Program-made: the position numbers and the translations under genes | The notes under the pieces: generated by a model | What the model saw: only the letters and a program-made list of their open reading frames with translations | Databases searched by the model: none | What the model was told of the DNA's origin: nothing | Assembly (NCBI GenBank): GCA_003030745.1 | Contig: PYVG01000008.1 | Span: 1 to 47,896 of the forward strand | Reading direction: 5' to 3' | DNA length: 47,896 bases | From: Pseudidiomarina aestuarii | GTDB lineage: Bacteria; Pseudomonadota; Gammaproteobacteria; Enterobacterales; Alteromonadaceae | Shown: positions 9,401-24,822 of the stretch, piece after piece | Numbering within the stretch: position 1 is the first letter of the stretch | How the letters are laid out: the number at the start of each line of letters is the position of its first letter

Positions 9401-9958
9401 GGGCAGGAACTCGACATACAGCGCGGTCGTCTGATCTATAACGGTGGGCCCATTGATAATCCGGGGCTCGACCTGCGGGTCGTGCGTACCTCTGCTAGCA
9501 TGACACCTGGCGAAGAAGTAACAGTTGGCGCACAAGTTGGTGGAACGTTGATACAACCTGATTTTCGTCTGTTTTCGAATCCCGCAATGCCTGAGAGCTC
9601 AATACTCTCCTATTTAGTTCTTGGCCGCGGACCAGGAGCAGGTAGCGGCAACGAAAACATGCAACTACAAGCGCTCTTGCTTTTGGGCTCGCAAGGTACG
9701 GATGCAATTGGCTCACAACTTCAGAATGTATTCGGTTTTGACGAGTTTGGACTTGACTCGAGCAGCGATCCAACTGAAACATCTTTTTATATAGGCAAGT
9801 ACCTATCACCGCGGTTGTACGTCAAGTATGGTGTGGGGCTATTCGAGAATACGAATACCTTCTTTGTACGCTACAAACTCACTGAGCGGCTACTGCTAGA
9901 ATCAACGGCAAGCAGCATCGCTCAAGGCGGGGATATCTTTTACACCATCGAAAAATAG
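6494..9958 (+). pseudogene. tamB: TamB, interrupted by one in-frame amber codon
   Basis: TamB is an inner-membrane-anchored beta-helical protein that spans the periplasm to TamA. The frame runs from the ATG at 6494 (overlapping the tamA stop as ATGA) to the TAG at 9956-9958, 1,154 codons, near the usual TamB length (E. coli 1,259). An N-terminal signal anchor (WLAWLIVALFILLPSTAG) and the conserved C-terminal DUF490 domain (from about VTLGDNVKVSAFGFEGRL, 9268 on) are both present. The frame is broken only by TAG at 7649-7651; reading continues in the same frame (FDVSSTLAGINNES) with no indel. One C-to-T change from CAG would explain it. If real, only 385 residues of the N-terminal part are made. 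Sequencing error or a minority variant are alternatives. Confidence 0.88.
8916..8970. repeat. tamB segment duplicated, inverted, at the window start
   Basis: This 55-base stretch is identical to the reverse complement of 1-55. Here it is in frame and looks native to tamB, so it is the donor and the copy at the window edge is the intruder. Confidence 0.9.
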
Positions 9959-10072
9959 TGAACAGTGAATAGGGAATAGTGAACAGACAGAGCCAAGCCA
10001 AAGACAAAACCTAAAAGAGCGCTCTTTTTAGTGTTTAGGTTTGCTGTTCCCAGTTCTCAGTTCACTTTTCAC
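9958..10072. terminator. Terminator hairpin after tamB within an imperfect inverted repeat
   Basis: A perfect palindrome AAAAGAGC/GCTCTTTT at 10013-10028 is followed by TA and AT-rich sequence and can end tamB transcription. It is nested in CCTAAA/TTTAGG arms. Further out, a GTGAACAGTGAATAGG-type stretch (9958-9985) is loosely complementary to CTGTTCCCAGTTCTCAGTTC (10044-10063) and the TTCAC repeats after it, to 10072. The short core is convincing; the role of the outer arms is unknown. Confidence 0.6.
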
Positions 10073-10073
10073 A

Positions 10074-10104
10074 TAAAAAAACCCCCAGCGTGATGCTGGG
10101 GGTT
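10074..10104 (-). terminator. rRNA operon terminator
   Basis: On the minus strand an 8-bp GC-rich stem (CCCCCAGC at 10082-10089 with GCTGGGGG at 10095-10102, 5-base loop) is followed by a run of seven T (10081-10075). It is an intrinsic terminator 12 bases beyond the 5S 3' end. Confidence 0.9.
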
Positions 10105-10115
10105 TCGTTATTTGA

Positions 10116-10234
10116 AGCCTGGCGGTGTCCTACTCTCACATGGGGAGACCCCACACTACCATCGGCGCTGAAGCGTTTCACGTCTGAGTTCGGAATGGAG
10201 TCAGGTGGTTCCACTTCGCTATGGCCGCCAGGCA
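10116..10234 (-). rRNA. rrf: 5S ribosomal RNA
   Basis: The minus strand begins TGCCTGGCGGCCATAGCG and ends GACACCGCCAGGCT, pairing as the 5S terminal helix, with CCGAACTCAGACGTGAAA in between. About 119 nt. It is the last gene of the rRNA operon. Confidence 0.96.
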
Positions 10235-10379
10235 AAACTGGTACAACATTAACAAGTCTGATTGTTCGTAATGGCTTACCGGCTCCGGTAAGGCTTGCCA
10301 CTCTCTTGAGCCACTTCAGTAAAGTGCTCGAACTTATGTCTTTCTCTTGGCAACAGCCATAAACACTTTCGGTGTTGTA

Positions 10380-13262
<2,883 letters not shown>

Positions 13263-13557
13263 ATACAACCCGAAAATGTCTATTTTCGAATTACATGGGC
13301 TGTTCTCGATGCTGTACACAAGTTCGATACGCCTCTACCAAAATGGTATTCAAGTAGAGTGGCATTTCATTACTTTATTACAATCAGCTTGTTCATGTTG
13401 TTAAAGAGCGGCGTAACACAAAGTTACTGCTAAACCCTAAAGCTTAGCGCTAACTTCGCGACAGATAGAATCTTAGTGAAAAGTAAATCGTGAATAGGGA
13501 ACCGAACAACCAAGCCGTTCTATTCTCTGTTCACTGTTAACCGTTCACTCGGAGAAG
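13263..13557 (-). other. tRNA-Ala to 23S spacer
   Basis: About 295 bases with no gene. It contains the spacer boxA, the outer part of the 23S processing stem and a hairpin made of GTGAATAGGGAA (13490-13501) and TTCTCTGTTCAC (13523-13534), related to the repeat beyond tamB. Confidence 0.7.
13398..13409 (-). promoter_or_regulatory. Spacer boxA antitermination element
   Basis: Minus-strand GCTCTTTAACAA, the rRNA boxA consensus bound by NusB-S10, lies about 135 bases before the 23S 5' end. It is the second boxA of the operon; the first is in the leader. Confidence 0.85.
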
Positions 13558-13633
13558 TGGTGGAGCCAAGCGGGATCGAACCGCTGACCTCCTGCGTGCA
13601 AGGCAGGCGCTCTCCCAGCTGAGCTATGGCCCC
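13558..13633 (-). tRNA. trnA: tRNA-Ala (TGC anticodon)
   Basis: A 76-nt minus-strand tRNA: acceptor GGGGCCA with TGGCTCC, D-arm AGCTCAGCTGGGAGAGC, anticodon loop CTTGCAC (TGC), T-arm GCGGTTCGATCCCGC, encoded CCA. It lies in the 16S-23S spacer, the usual partner of tRNA-Ile. Confidence 0.98.
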
Positions 13634-13948
13634 CGAATGCTTGCCTAAAACCCCGATAGCTGCGTTGCGCGCTTCGTTCAATCGGTCACATACCATCGAG
13701 GTATGCTCCCTCAATCACTCAACGTGCGCCTTGCTCTCGGCGCTTTAGCCTGCGCGTACTGACATCGAGGTAAACCCTCTTTTCAATATCGCAGAACCGC
13801 GCTTCTAGTTTTGTGGGCGCCTGCTTCGCATGGCGACAACCAAACCAAGAACTCGATAAGGGAATTTTGAGGGGCTGACAAGGCGGAAGGTCACGAAGCA
13901 TAGCAGCGCTATGTGAGTGACTTTCCAACGCAGCTCAGGCGCTCAAAA
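13634..13948 (-). other. Unusually long tRNA-Ile to tRNA-Ala spacer with palindromes
   Basis: 315 bases without a gene, against about 40 in E. coli. It holds two hairpin-forming palindromes of related design: one around CATACC-ATCGA-GGTATG (13689-13705) flanked by GGTCA and CTCCCTCA, and one with arms 13885-13904 and 13908-13926. Small open frames here have no support. Confidence 0.7.
13885..13926. repeat. Palindromic REP-like element in the rRNA spacer
   Basis: GGAAGGTCACGAAGCATAGC (13885-13904), a 3-base loop, then GCTATGTGAGTGACTTTCC (13908-13926); the arms pair over most of their length. The element at 13681-13710 shares the GGTCA and CATA words, suggesting one repeat family. Confidence 0.65.
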
Positions 13949-14025
<77 letters not shown>

Positions 14026-14144
14026 AGTATCCGCTTAAGTCCAATACCCACTCTTGCGAGCTGGCATCAAACCCAGTTTCTATCTGTTACGTCTACCAAA
14101 CCAGGCAATCTGTGTGAGCACTTATCTTCTTCAAGGCTTTTTCA

Positions 14145-15688
<1,544 letters not shown>

Positions 15689-15764
15689 AAAGTGTTTAAT
15701 CGACTCATTGAATCAATGACTTAATAAAATCTAATTTGTTAAGCACTTTTCCAATCAGTCAGGT

Positions 15765-15798
15765 GCATCCGAAGATGCTTTTGTGTATCCGAAGATAC
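15765..15798 (-). other. Two tandem cUUCGg tetraloop hairpins in the rRNA leader
   Basis: In the transcript, GTATC-TTCG-GATAC (15798-15785) is followed six bases later by GCATC-TTCG-GATGC (15778-15765). Both are 5-bp stems closed by C-G on a UUCG loop, an exceptionally stable tetraloop. They lie between the processing stem and the mature 16S 5' end. Confidence 0.8.
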
Positions 15799-15850
15799 GT
15801 TTCTCTGCCTGAATCCGGTAAGTGCCCACACAGTTTGCTTGGCTTGGTAT

Positions 15851-15863
15851 ATTGTTAAAGAGC
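15851..15863 (-). promoter_or_regulatory. Leader boxA antitermination element
   Basis: Minus-strand GCTCTTTAACAAT, about 27 bases after the P2 -10 hexamer, matches the rRNA boxA consensus. Confidence 0.85.
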
Positions 15864-15889
15864 GTGCTTCTTTCCGAAGCGGGATGCGT

Positions 15890-15917
15890 ATTTTACGTTA
15901 TCCCCTCACAAGGTCAA
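15890..15917 (-). promoter_or_regulatory. rRNA promoter P2
   Basis: Minus strand: TTGACC (15917-15912), 16-base spacer, TAAAAT (15895-15890), followed by a GC-rich discriminator ACGCATCCC. A 16-base spacer and GC-rich discriminator are typical of stringently controlled rRNA promoters. Confidence 0.8.
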
Positions 15918-16007
15918 GATCCTTTCGATCTTTTTCACTAACTTTTTCTCGTCGTGAACCTTGCAGCCGCTGTAATTGAAATCAGGTCTCAACCACAACG
16001 GCCGCGA

Positions 16008-16035
16008 ATTATAGAGCCTCTCACTTTCAGCGCAA
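16008..16035 (-). promoter_or_regulatory. rRNA promoter P1
   Basis: Minus strand: TTGCGC (16035-16030), 16-base spacer, consensus TATAAT (16013-16008), discriminator TCGCGGCC. The region upstream is A/T-rich with AAAAAGAT, possibly an UP element. Confidence 0.8.
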
Positions 16036-16072
16036 GATCTTTTTGCGATGAAAGCGATCGTTTGCTGTTTTT

Positions 16073-16870
16073 CTAGTCAGATGTTTCGGAAGTGTTCTTT
16101 TTCTGCTCAGATTTCTCTGATTCAACGCAGTCATCATCATCTGCGTCACCAATCACATCTTCGAGCTTCAACTTTTCAGTTGAGCGGAAAGTCGTGATGG
16201 GACCCGACAATGCATATAAAAAGAAGATAGAGAAGAGAACTAACGAAGGCTCAGTCGCCACCACAACAAAGGCTAGAACCACCACTAAAATAAAGACAAA
16301 TGACACGCGACCGCGCCAATCGACATCTTTAAATGAATGGTACTTAAAGTTTGAGACCATTAAGAGGCCACAACAAATAGTTAAGATTGCAGCGAAATAA
16401 CTGATCGAGCTGGGATCCACTTCATACTTGGTTCCGACCCAAACGAGGCCGCTGACAATAGCCGCAGCACTAGGAATAGCTAAACCTTGAAAGAATCGTT
16501 TATCCGCAACAGCCATATTGGCGTTGAAGCGAGCGAGTCGCAGTGCGCCGCCAGCAACAAAGATGAACGCGGCTAACCAACCAAACTTACCGAGGTCGGC
16601 GAGTGCCCAGTTATACATCACTAATGCGGGAGCCATACCAAATGAAACGATGTCGGCCATACTGTCGTATTCCGCACCGAACTCGCTTTGCGTATTTGTC
16701 ATTCGAGCTACACGACCATCAAGACCGTCAAATACCATAGCAATATAGATAGCTACAGCCGCAGCTTCGAACTGGTTATTCATTGACGCTACAATAGCGA
16801 AGAAACCAGAGAACAGACCTGCGGTGGTCAATAAATTCGGAAGCAGAAAGATTCCACGATTGCTCGGCAT
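16073..16870 (-). CDS. pssA: CDP-diacylglycerol-serine O-phosphatidyltransferase PssA (membrane type)
   Basis: Makes phosphatidylserine from CDP-diacylglycerol and serine, the precursor of phosphatidylethanolamine. The 265-residue multi-pass protein carries the CDP-alcohol phosphatidyltransferase signature DG-x2-AR-x8-G-x3-D-x3-D, seen as DGRVARMTNTQ...FGAEYDSMAD at about residues 51-73, with several hydrophobic helices on either side. This is the integral-membrane subclass II enzyme, not the E. coli phospholipase-D-type PssA. The C-terminus is a charged cytosolic tail rich in Asp, Glu, Ser and Lys. The gene ends at 16073, some 40 bases upstream of the rRNA P1 promoter, so transcription may run on into the rRNA operon. 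Confidence 0.93.
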   Translation of the reverse strand: MPSNRGIFLLPNLLTTAGLFSGFFAIVASMNNQFEAAAVAIYIAMVFDGLDGRVARMTNTQSEFGAEYDSMADIVSFGMAPALVMYNWALADLGKFGWLAAFIFVAGGALRLARFNANMAVADKRFFQGLAIPSAAAIVSGLVWVGTKYEVDPSSISYFAAILTICCGLLMVSNFKYHSFKDVDWRGRVSFVFILVVVLAFVVVATEPSLVLFSIFFLYALSGPITTFRSTEKLKLEDVIGDADDDDCVESEKSEQKKNTSETSD

Positions 16871-16950
16871 AACTCACCCTTTTGGACCAGATAATAGCCA
16901 CACAGCATAACATGACTGTGTGGCTACCATAAACAGTTGCTGTCCAGTGC

Positions 16951-19527
16951 CTATGATTGTGTGATCACAAGCTCCTGTTCGACACAATCAACTTTAATCA
17001 GTCGGCCCGGCATCAACTCACCGGCAAGGATGCGTTGCGCCAATGGATTCTCAAGCTCCTGCTGAATCGCTCGCTTCAACGGCCGCGCTCCAAAGACTGG
17101 GTCAAAACCTGCTGCGGCTAGATGTTCAAGCGCCGCGTCGGAGAGCTCCATTTGATAATCCTTGTCGGCCAGACGCTGATGCAAACGTTGCATCTGAATA
17201 CCGGCAATGTTCTTGATGTGCTCTTTCGCGAGTGGATGGAACACCACCGTCTCATCGACCCGGTTCAAGAACTCAGGCCGGAAATGATGCTGTAACACAT
17301 CCATCACGCTGGCCTTCATCTGTTCATACGTGTGCTCATGCGCCTTTTCTTGAATAATGTCCGAGCCCAGGTTTGAGGTCATAATGATGACCGTGTTGCG
17401 AAAATCCACCGTCCGCCCTTGTCCATCCGTTAAGCGTCCATCATCCAGAACTTGCAGTAGAATATTGAACACATCGGGATGCGCCTTCTCGACTTCATCT
17501 AACAGAATGACCGAATAAGGACGACGCCGCACGGCCTCAGTGAGGTAACCGCCTTCCTCATAACCGACGTATCCCGGAGGTGCTCCGACTAAGCGTGCAA
17601 CCGAGTGCTTCTCCATAAACTCCGACATATCAATACGAACCATAGCTTCGTCGGTATCAAAGAGGAAATGAGCCAGCGATTTGCACAGTTCGGTTTTACC
17701 CACACCGGTCGGTCCCAAGAACAGGAATGAACCGATAGGTCGTTGCGGGTCAGATAATCCGGCACGTGAACGGCGAATCGCGTTAGCGACCGACGTGACG
17801 GCTTCGTCTTGCCCGACCACACGTTCATGTAACTGTGCTTCCATCTGCAACAGTTTCTCGCGCTCACCTTCCAGCATTTTACTTACTGGAATACCGGTCC
17901 AACGCGAGAGCACTTCGGCGATTTCTTCCTCGGTGACCTTGTTCTTTAATAAGGTCATGTCCTGTTCTTCAGCACTTTCGGCTGACTTCAGCTGCCGCTC
18001 AAGCTCTGGCAGTCGGCCGTACTGCAGCTCGGACATTCGATTCAGATCACCGGCACGACGCGCAATCTCTAGGTCAGTGCGCGCTTGCTCAATTTGCGCT
18101 TTGATATTTTGTGCGCCTTGCACTGCAGCCTTCTCCGAAGTCCATACTTCGTCCAGCTCCGCGTATTTGCGTTGCAAATCTTGCAGCTCCGACTCTAAAG
18201 TTTCGAGACGCTTCTTACTCGCGTCGTCTTCTTCTTTGGTGAGCGCACGTTGCTCCAACTGTAATTGAATGATGCGTCGATCCAATCGATCCAGATCTTC
18301 CGGTTTCGAATCAATTTGAATACGAATGCTCGATGCCGCCTCATCAATCAAATCAATTGCTTTATCTGGCAACTGCCGGTCGCTGATATAACGATGCGAC
18401 AATGACGCCGCCGCAACAATCGCCGGGTCAGTAATTTGCACCGAGTGGTGCACTTCGTAGCGCTCTTTCAAACCACGCAAGATAGCAATGGTATCTTCCA
18501 CGGAAGGCTCATCGACAAGGACTTTCTGAAAGCGGCGTTCCAGAGCAGCATCTTTCTCAATAAACTGGCGGTATTCATCCAAAGTCGTCGCACCAACGCA
18601 ATGCAGTTCGCCGCGCGCTAATGCCGGCTTCAACATATTGCCCGCATCCATTGCGCCTTCGGCTTTACCTGCACCGACCATGGTATGAAGCTCATCAATA
18701 AAGAGAATAATGCGGCCTTCTTCTTTCCCAAGCTCATTCAGAACCGCTTTGAGTCGCTCTTCAAACTCACCGCGATACTTGGCACCAGCCAGCAACGCAC
18801 CGAGGTCAAGAGAAAGAACCCGTTTATGTTTGAGTCCTTCGGGCACTTCGCCATTGACAATACGTTGCGCTAATCCTTCAACAATGGCTGTCTTACCGAC
18901 GCCAGGCTCACCGATGAGCACCGGATTATTTTTGGTGCGACGTTGCAGAACCTGAATGGTGCGGCGAATTTCTTCATCTCGCCCAATGACCGGATCCAAC
19001 TTGCCCTGTTCTGCACGCTCCGTTAAGTCAATCGTGTATTTTTCGAGGGCTTGACGTTTCTCTTCGGCATTGGCGTCATCAACTGAAGCGCCATCACGTA
19101 CCTTATTAATTGCGTCTTCAACTTTGGTACGTGTTACGCCAAGCTTCTTCAGCATGTCGCCTAGCACACCTTTGTCTTCCGTTGCGGCGAGCACAAAGAG
19201 TTCAGACGAAATAAACTGATCATTCCGCTTTTGTGCATATTTGTCGCACAAGTTCAGTAGCGTGCCCGTTGCTGCTGAAACTTGCACCTCACCACCACTG
19301 CCGTCAACTTGGGGCAACTTATCAAGTGCACTCGCCAACTGTGCGCGCAGAGCGTTGCTATCAATTTGGAGTAACGTCAGTAATGGTCGCAAGGTGCCAC
19401 CATCTTGATTCAGTAAAGCTTGCATCACGTGCACCGGTTCAATGAACTGATGGTCACGTCCGAGTGCTAACGATTGCGCATCAGCAATCGCTAATTGAAA
19501 TTTATTGGTTAGTTTGTCGAAACGCAT
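16951..19527 (-). CDS. clpB: ATP-dependent disaggregase ClpB
   Basis: ClpB rescues aggregated proteins together with DnaK. The 858-residue protein has the Clp N domain (1-145, [20 protein letters not shown]), NBD1 with Walker [10 protein letters not shown] and Walker [11 protein letters not shown], the middle coiled-coil domain (about 400-530, rich in Glu, Lys, Gln) that separates ClpB from ClpA, and NBD2 with GPTGVGKTE and [16 protein letters not shown]. The ATG at 19527 gives the canonical N-terminus and has a GAGGT ribosome-binding site; an upstream ATG at 19545 would add six residues. It is last in the rluD-pgeF-clpB cluster, the E. coli gene order, and has its own heat-shock promoter. 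Confidence 0.98.
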   Translation of the reverse strand: MRFDKLTNKFQLAIADAQSLALGRDHQFIEPVHVMQALLNQDGGTLRPLLTLLQIDSNALRAQLASALDKLPQVDGSGGEVQVSAATGTLLNLCDKYAQKRNDQFISSELFVLAATEDKGVLGDMLKKLGVTRTKVEDAINKVRDGASVDDANAEEKRQALEKYTIDLTERAEQGKLDPVIGRDEEIRRTIQVLQRRTKNNPVLIGEPGVGKTAIVEGLAQRIVNGEVPEGLKHKRVLSLDLGALLAGAKYRGEFEERLKAVLNELGKEEGRIILFIDELHTMVGAGKAEGAMDAGNMLKPALARGELHCVGATTLDEYRQFIEKDAALERRFQKVLVDEPSVEDTIAILRGLKERYEVHHSVQITDPAIVAAASLSHRYISDRQLPDKAIDLIDEAASSIRIQIDSKPEDLDRLDRRIIQLQLEQRALTKEEDDASKKRLETLESELQDLQRKYAELDEVWTSEKAAVQGAQNIKAQIEQARTDLEIARRAGDLNRMSELQYGRLPELERQLKSAESAEEQDMTLLKNKVTEEEIAEVLSRWTGIPVSKMLEGEREKLLQMEAQLHERVVGQDEAVTSVANAIRRSRAGLSDPQRPIGSFLFLGPTGVGKTELCKSLAHFLFDTDEAMVRIDMSEFMEKHSVARLVGAPPGYVGYEEGGYLTEAVRRRPYSVILLDEVEKAHPDVFNILLQVLDDGRLTDGQGRTVDFRNTVIIMTSNLGSDIIQEKAHEHTYEQMKASVMDVLQHHFRPEFLNRVDETVVFHPLAKEHIKNIAGIQMQRLHQRLADKDYQMELSDAALEHLAAAGFDPVFGARPLKRAIQQELENPLAQRILAGELMPGRLIKVDCVEQELVITQS

Positions 19528-19573
19528 AAATACCTCATGAAACACTGTTAACCAGCGACTATAACCTGATAGT

Positions 19574-19603
19574 TAATGTGGGTATTTTAAACGCAGTTTC
19601 AAG
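19574..19603 (-). promoter_or_regulatory. Sigma-32 heat-shock promoter of clpB
   Basis: Minus strand: -35 CTTGAAA (19603-19597), 14-base spacer, -10 CCCACATTA (19582-19574). This matches the RpoH consensus CTTGAAA / CCCCATNT closely and lies about 50 bases before the clpB start, within the gap after pgeF. Confidence 0.82.
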
Positions 19604-19623
19604 TGGGGAAGGATAAAAATTGT

Positions 19624-20328
19624 TCAGGTGCGCCAAATCAGACTAGCAAAACGACCGCAGGTTGCGTCGCGACGATAGGAATACCAATCTGGCTTACTAA
19701 AAGTACATTCATTACTTTGCACAATCGTTTGAATGCCTTGCTCGCGCAGTGCGTATTCGACAAGTAACGGGAGATCTGCCCACCACTTACCAGGTACATG
19801 GGGTAAGAATGTTTCTGAATCAACCCAACCGAGCTGCTCAAATTCACGGTAGACATCATCACCTACTTCGAATGCAGTCTGTGAAATTGCCGGACCTATA
19901 TAAGCAGAGAGAGCACTACGTTGCGATGTAAACTGCGAACACGTGCGGCCAACAATACCGGCAGCTAGACCACGCCAGCCCGCATGGACAGCAGCAATTT
20001 CTTGACCATCAGCGCTACAAATCAAAATTGGTAAGCAGTCGGCTGTGAGGACGGCACAGACAGAGTTGGATTGGTTGGAATAGATTGCATCGGCCGCGAC
20101 ACCGGCGCGCACGCGGCTGAAGTCTACTGGAATATTGCTGTGGTATTGCGCCAGCCATTTAGGCGCGCAAGGAAGTCCTAACTCGCGATACAGTTGACGA
20201 CGATGGCGAACCACTGCCGCGGGGTCGGCACCAACATGGGCAGCCAAATTCCCCGGCGAATGACCTGTGGTGATAGCGGCATTAACGCCATCGGGCAATG
20301 TCCACTGTGGAATAAAATAGTGTGACAT
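19624..20328 (-). CDS. pgeF: PgeF/YfiH-family multi-copper-related purine nucleoside phosphorylase
   Basis: Member of the YfiH/YlmD/LACC1 family, formerly called polyphenol oxidase or laccase. Family members act on purine nucleosides, and E. coli PgeF (YfiH) has been linked to editing of wrong residues in peptidoglycan precursors. The 234-residue protein shows the zinc-site signatures TADCLPIL (Cys) and AAVHAGWRGLAAGI (His), plus FEVGDDVYREF and CTFSKPDWYSYRRD near the C-terminus, all typical. It follows rluD by 16 bases and precedes clpB, as in E. coli. Confidence 0.92.
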   Translation of the reverse strand: MSHYFIPQWTLPDGVNAAITTGHSPGNLAAHVGADPAAVVRHRRQLYRELGLPCAPKWLAQYHSNIPVDFSRVRAGVAADAIYSNQSNSVCAVLTADCLPILICSADGQEIAAVHAGWRGLAAGIVGRTCSQFTSQRSALSAYIGPAISQTAFEVGDDVYREFEQLGWVDSETFLPHVPGKWWADLPLLVEYALREQGIQTIVQSNECTFSKPDWYSYRRDATCGRFASLIWRT

Positions 20329-20344
20329 TGCTCGCTGCGCCCTA

Positions 20345-21313
20345 TTAATCGTTTAGGTGAAGACGCCGATCCACTCGCAACTGCTCCAGCAATTCTAGGA
20401 AATCAGTTGGCGTTGGCGCGTCCCAACTATGCCACTCACCGGTGATTGGATGATGCAGCGATAATCGCGCAGCATGCAGCGCTTGGCGTTTAAAACCACG
20501 CAAGCTTTCCAATAATTCAGGCGATGCTTTTGCCGGTGGACGCGGGCGCCCACCGTACGTGGCATCGCCAACCAATGGATGACGAATGTGGGCCATGTGC
20601 ACACGAATTTGGTGCGTACGACCGGTTTCTAGACGTAACCGCAAATGCGTATGCGCGCGAAACCGCTCGACCACGCGAAAATGTGTGACTGCTGGTTTAC
20701 CCATGGCAACCACAGCCATGTGAGTGCGCTTGGTTGCGTGCCGACCTATAGGTTCTTCAACCACGCCGCCCGCTGTCATTGCACCATTGCAAACCGCTTC
20801 GTACTCACGCGTAATTTCGCGCTCTTGCATGGCGGAGACTAAATGGGTTTGCGCTGGTACTGTTTTCGCTACCACCATTAAACCCGTCGTATCTTTGTCT
20901 AATCGATGCACAATACCGGCTCGCGGTACCTGATCAATGGCTGGGAAATGATGCAACAAAGCGTTCAGCAAAGTACCGTCACTGTTGCCAGCGCCAGGGT
21001 GTACCACTAAACCTGCGGGCTTATTGATGACTAGAATGTGTTCATCTTCATAGACGATCTCTAAGTCAATTGGCTGCGCCTCAAAGCGCTTTTCTTCAGC
21101 AAGTTCGGTCACGATAGACACGGTGCAACCGGCAATGACTTTCTCACGTGGACGATCGACACACTCGCCGTCGATTTGCACGCAACCGTCTGTGATCCAA
21201 GTTTTTAACCGAGACCGAGAAAAATCGGGGAACATCTCTGCCAATGCTTGGTCCAACCGCTTGCCGTTGGCAGAAGCAGGGATTACATCGGATAACGAAA
21301 TCTGTTGACTCAT
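20345..21313 (-). CDS. rluD: 23S rRNA pseudouridine synthase RluD
   Basis: RluD makes pseudouridines 1911, 1915 and 1917 in helix 69 of 23S rRNA. The 322-residue protein has an N-terminal S4 RNA-binding domain (GKRLDQALAEMFPDFSRSRL, about 15-75) and an RsuA/RluA catalytic domain with HRLDKDTTGLMVVAK containing the catalytic Asp. RTHQIRVHMAHIRHPLVGD is the conserved C-terminal motif. Synteny (bamD divergent, pgeF and clpB downstream) supports RluD and not RluA or RluC. The start ATG is at 21313. Confidence 0.95.
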   Translation of the reverse strand: MSQQISLSDVIPASANGKRLDQALAEMFPDFSRSRLKTWITDGCVQIDGECVDRPREKVIAGCTVSIVTELAEEKRFEAQPIDLEIVYEDEHILVINKPAGLVVHPGAGNSDGTLLNALLHHFPAIDQVPRAGIVHRLDKDTTGLMVVAKTVPAQTHLVSAMQEREITREYEAVCNGAMTAGGVVEEPIGRHATKRTHMAVVAMGKPAVTHFRVVERFRAHTHLRLRLETGRTHQIRVHMAHIRHPLVGDATYGGRPRPPAKASPELLESLRGFKRQALHAARLSLHHPITGEWHSWDAPTPTDFLELLEQLRVDRRLHLND

Positions 21314-21411
21314 AAAATCTATATCGGACCTGTGAAAGCAGCCTTGGCTGCGCTAGAATGCGAAATCTTGCATAGTGTACGTTAAATCAAAAGAGATAAG
21401 AAACTGAACTT

Positions 21412-22164
21412 ATGAAACTGCGAATTATTCTGGCTTGTATGACTGGCCTTGTATTAGGTGGATGTGCCGGTTCGCCAGACGAGGAAATCTTTGACCCACG
21501 ACTCAGTGATGCTCAGCTCACTTACGAACGTGCAAAAAACAATATTGCTTCGGGTAACTATTCGACTGCAGCACAAACGTTGACAGCGCTGTCGACTCGG
21601 TACCCGTTTGGTCCATTGTCTCACCAAATCCAAATGGACCAAATTTATGTGTACTACAAACTAGCCGATATCGATAAGGCGCTGGCTGCGATTGATCGCT
21701 TCTCGCGATTGAATCCAAATCACCCGGATATTGATTACGTGATGTACATGCGTGGATTGGTCAATCAGCGCGCTGATTATAACGCCATTCAAGAGCTTGC
21801 TGGAGTCGATCGCTCCGATCGTGATCCAAGCAAAGCGCGTGAAGCTTTTGACGACTTCGCGGATTTAATTCGTCGTTATCCAGATAGCAAATATGTGGGT
21901 GATGCACGGCAGCGTATGGTCGCTATCAAGAGTCGCTTAGCGCGTTACGAGCTTGCTGTGGCAGATTACTATGTGAAGCGTGAAGCTTATCTCGCAGCAG
22001 CTAACCGCGCTCGTTATGTATTGGAAAACTACAGTGACACGCCAGAAGCTGAGCGTGCATTAGAAGTGATGGCTGACTGCTACGGTCGATTGAATTTGAA
22101 CGAGTTACGTGAGGATGCTATTGCAACGCTGCGTGAAAACTTCCCTAGCAATAACTCGTTTTAA
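21412..22164 (+). CDS. bamD: Outer-membrane assembly lipoprotein BamD
   Basis: BamD is the essential lipoprotein of the BAM complex that inserts beta-barrel proteins. The 250-residue precursor has a lipoprotein signal with lipobox LGGC (Cys18) followed by five TPR-like repeats, with the typical stretches LSTRYPFGPLSHQIQMDQIY and YPDSKYVGDARQRMV. It is divergent from rluD, as yfiO is in E. coli, with about 100 bases between. A palindromic terminator follows. Confidence 0.96.
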   Translation: MKLRIILACMTGLVLGGCAGSPDEEIFDPRLSDAQLTYERAKNNIASGNYSTAAQTLTALSTRYPFGPLSHQIQMDQIYVYYKLADIDKALAAIDRFSRLNPNHPDIDYVMYMRGLVNQRADYNAIQELAGVDRSDRDPSKAREAFDDFADLIRRYPDSKYVGDARQRMVAIKSRLARYELAVADYYVKREAYLAAANRARYVLENYSDTPEAERALEVMADCYGRLNLNELREDAIATLRENFPSNNSF

Positions 22165-22197
22165 AACTCTCCAAAACTCAACGACATAATTCAACTA

Positions 22198-24185
<1,988 letters not shown>

Positions 24186-24283
24186 CACAACAGTCTCAAG
24201 CTCCACATCAAGTTAGGCTGCGCATCATAGTACGATGCTGTAATTCTAGCAAATTCAGTACGTTTTAGATGCACCGAATGGAC

Positions 24284-24820
24284 CTATTTTTCAGCGTTCA
24301 CTCGACCGATCGCGAACGTTTGTCCGGCGCTGTGGAGAATCATCTCGGTGACACTACCTTTGACGCTTTGCTCTGCAACCTCAAGCCATTGATAGAAGAC
24401 ATTTCGGTGCACTTTCGCAAGGATTTGTTGACCAAGGTCAATGTAGGGGATGTCGTCTTTTAGGATAATCTGACTGGGGTCTTTCAAGACGACTGTTTCG
24501 TCGGTATTCAGGTTGAGTTGTATAATTTTTTGCTGATCACGCTCAATAGTCTTCCATGCCGTCACCATAAAGGGTGCATCTGCGACTTGAATTTTGACCT
24601 TTTCGACTGGTGTGACAAGGAAGTAGTCGTCACCTTCACGGACGAGGACCGATGCAAAAAGTTGCACCAACCGCTTACGTTGAATCACTGAACCGGCATA
24701 CCACCAGTCACCATTTTGGTCGATCTGTATAGGGATTTCACCGCAATAAGGTGGATTCCATAGTTCAGTCGGGGCATGCTTGCGCTGCTCGAGCGATTGA
24801 ACCAGATCAGAAAGCTGCAT
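24284..24820 (-). CDS. DUF1285-family protein
   Basis: A 178-residue cytosolic protein matching DUF1285: WNPPYCGEIPIQIDQNGDWW, then GSVIQRKRLVQLFASVLVREGDDYFLVTPVEKVKIQVADAPF, which is the family core. No enzyme or ligand is established for it. It starts 2 bases after the stop of the response regulator gene, so the two are almost certainly co-transcribed and may be translationally coupled. Confidence 0.85.
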   Translation of the reverse strand: MQLSDLVQSLEQRKHAPTELWNPPYCGEIPIQIDQNGDWWYAGSVIQRKRLVQLFASVLVREGDDYFLVTPVEKVKIQVADAPFMVTAWKTIERDQQKIIQLNLNTDETVVLKDPSQIILKDDIPYIDLGQQILAKVHRNVFYQWLEVAEQSVKGSVTEMILHSAGQTFAIGRVNAEK

Positions 24821-24822
24821 GG

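Larger units (their letters stand above)
15689..16072 (-). other. rRNA operon leader and promoter region
   Basis: 384 bases without a protein gene. From the promoter side: P1, P2, boxA, the 5' half of the 16S processing stem and two tandem UUCG-capped hairpins. Separate entries describe these. Confidence 0.85.

Noticed and set aside
17681..18268. Long plus-strand open frame (195 codons)
   Set aside because: Lies wholly antisense to clpB; its Ser/Arg/Cys-rich low-quality translation is typical of a shadow frame.
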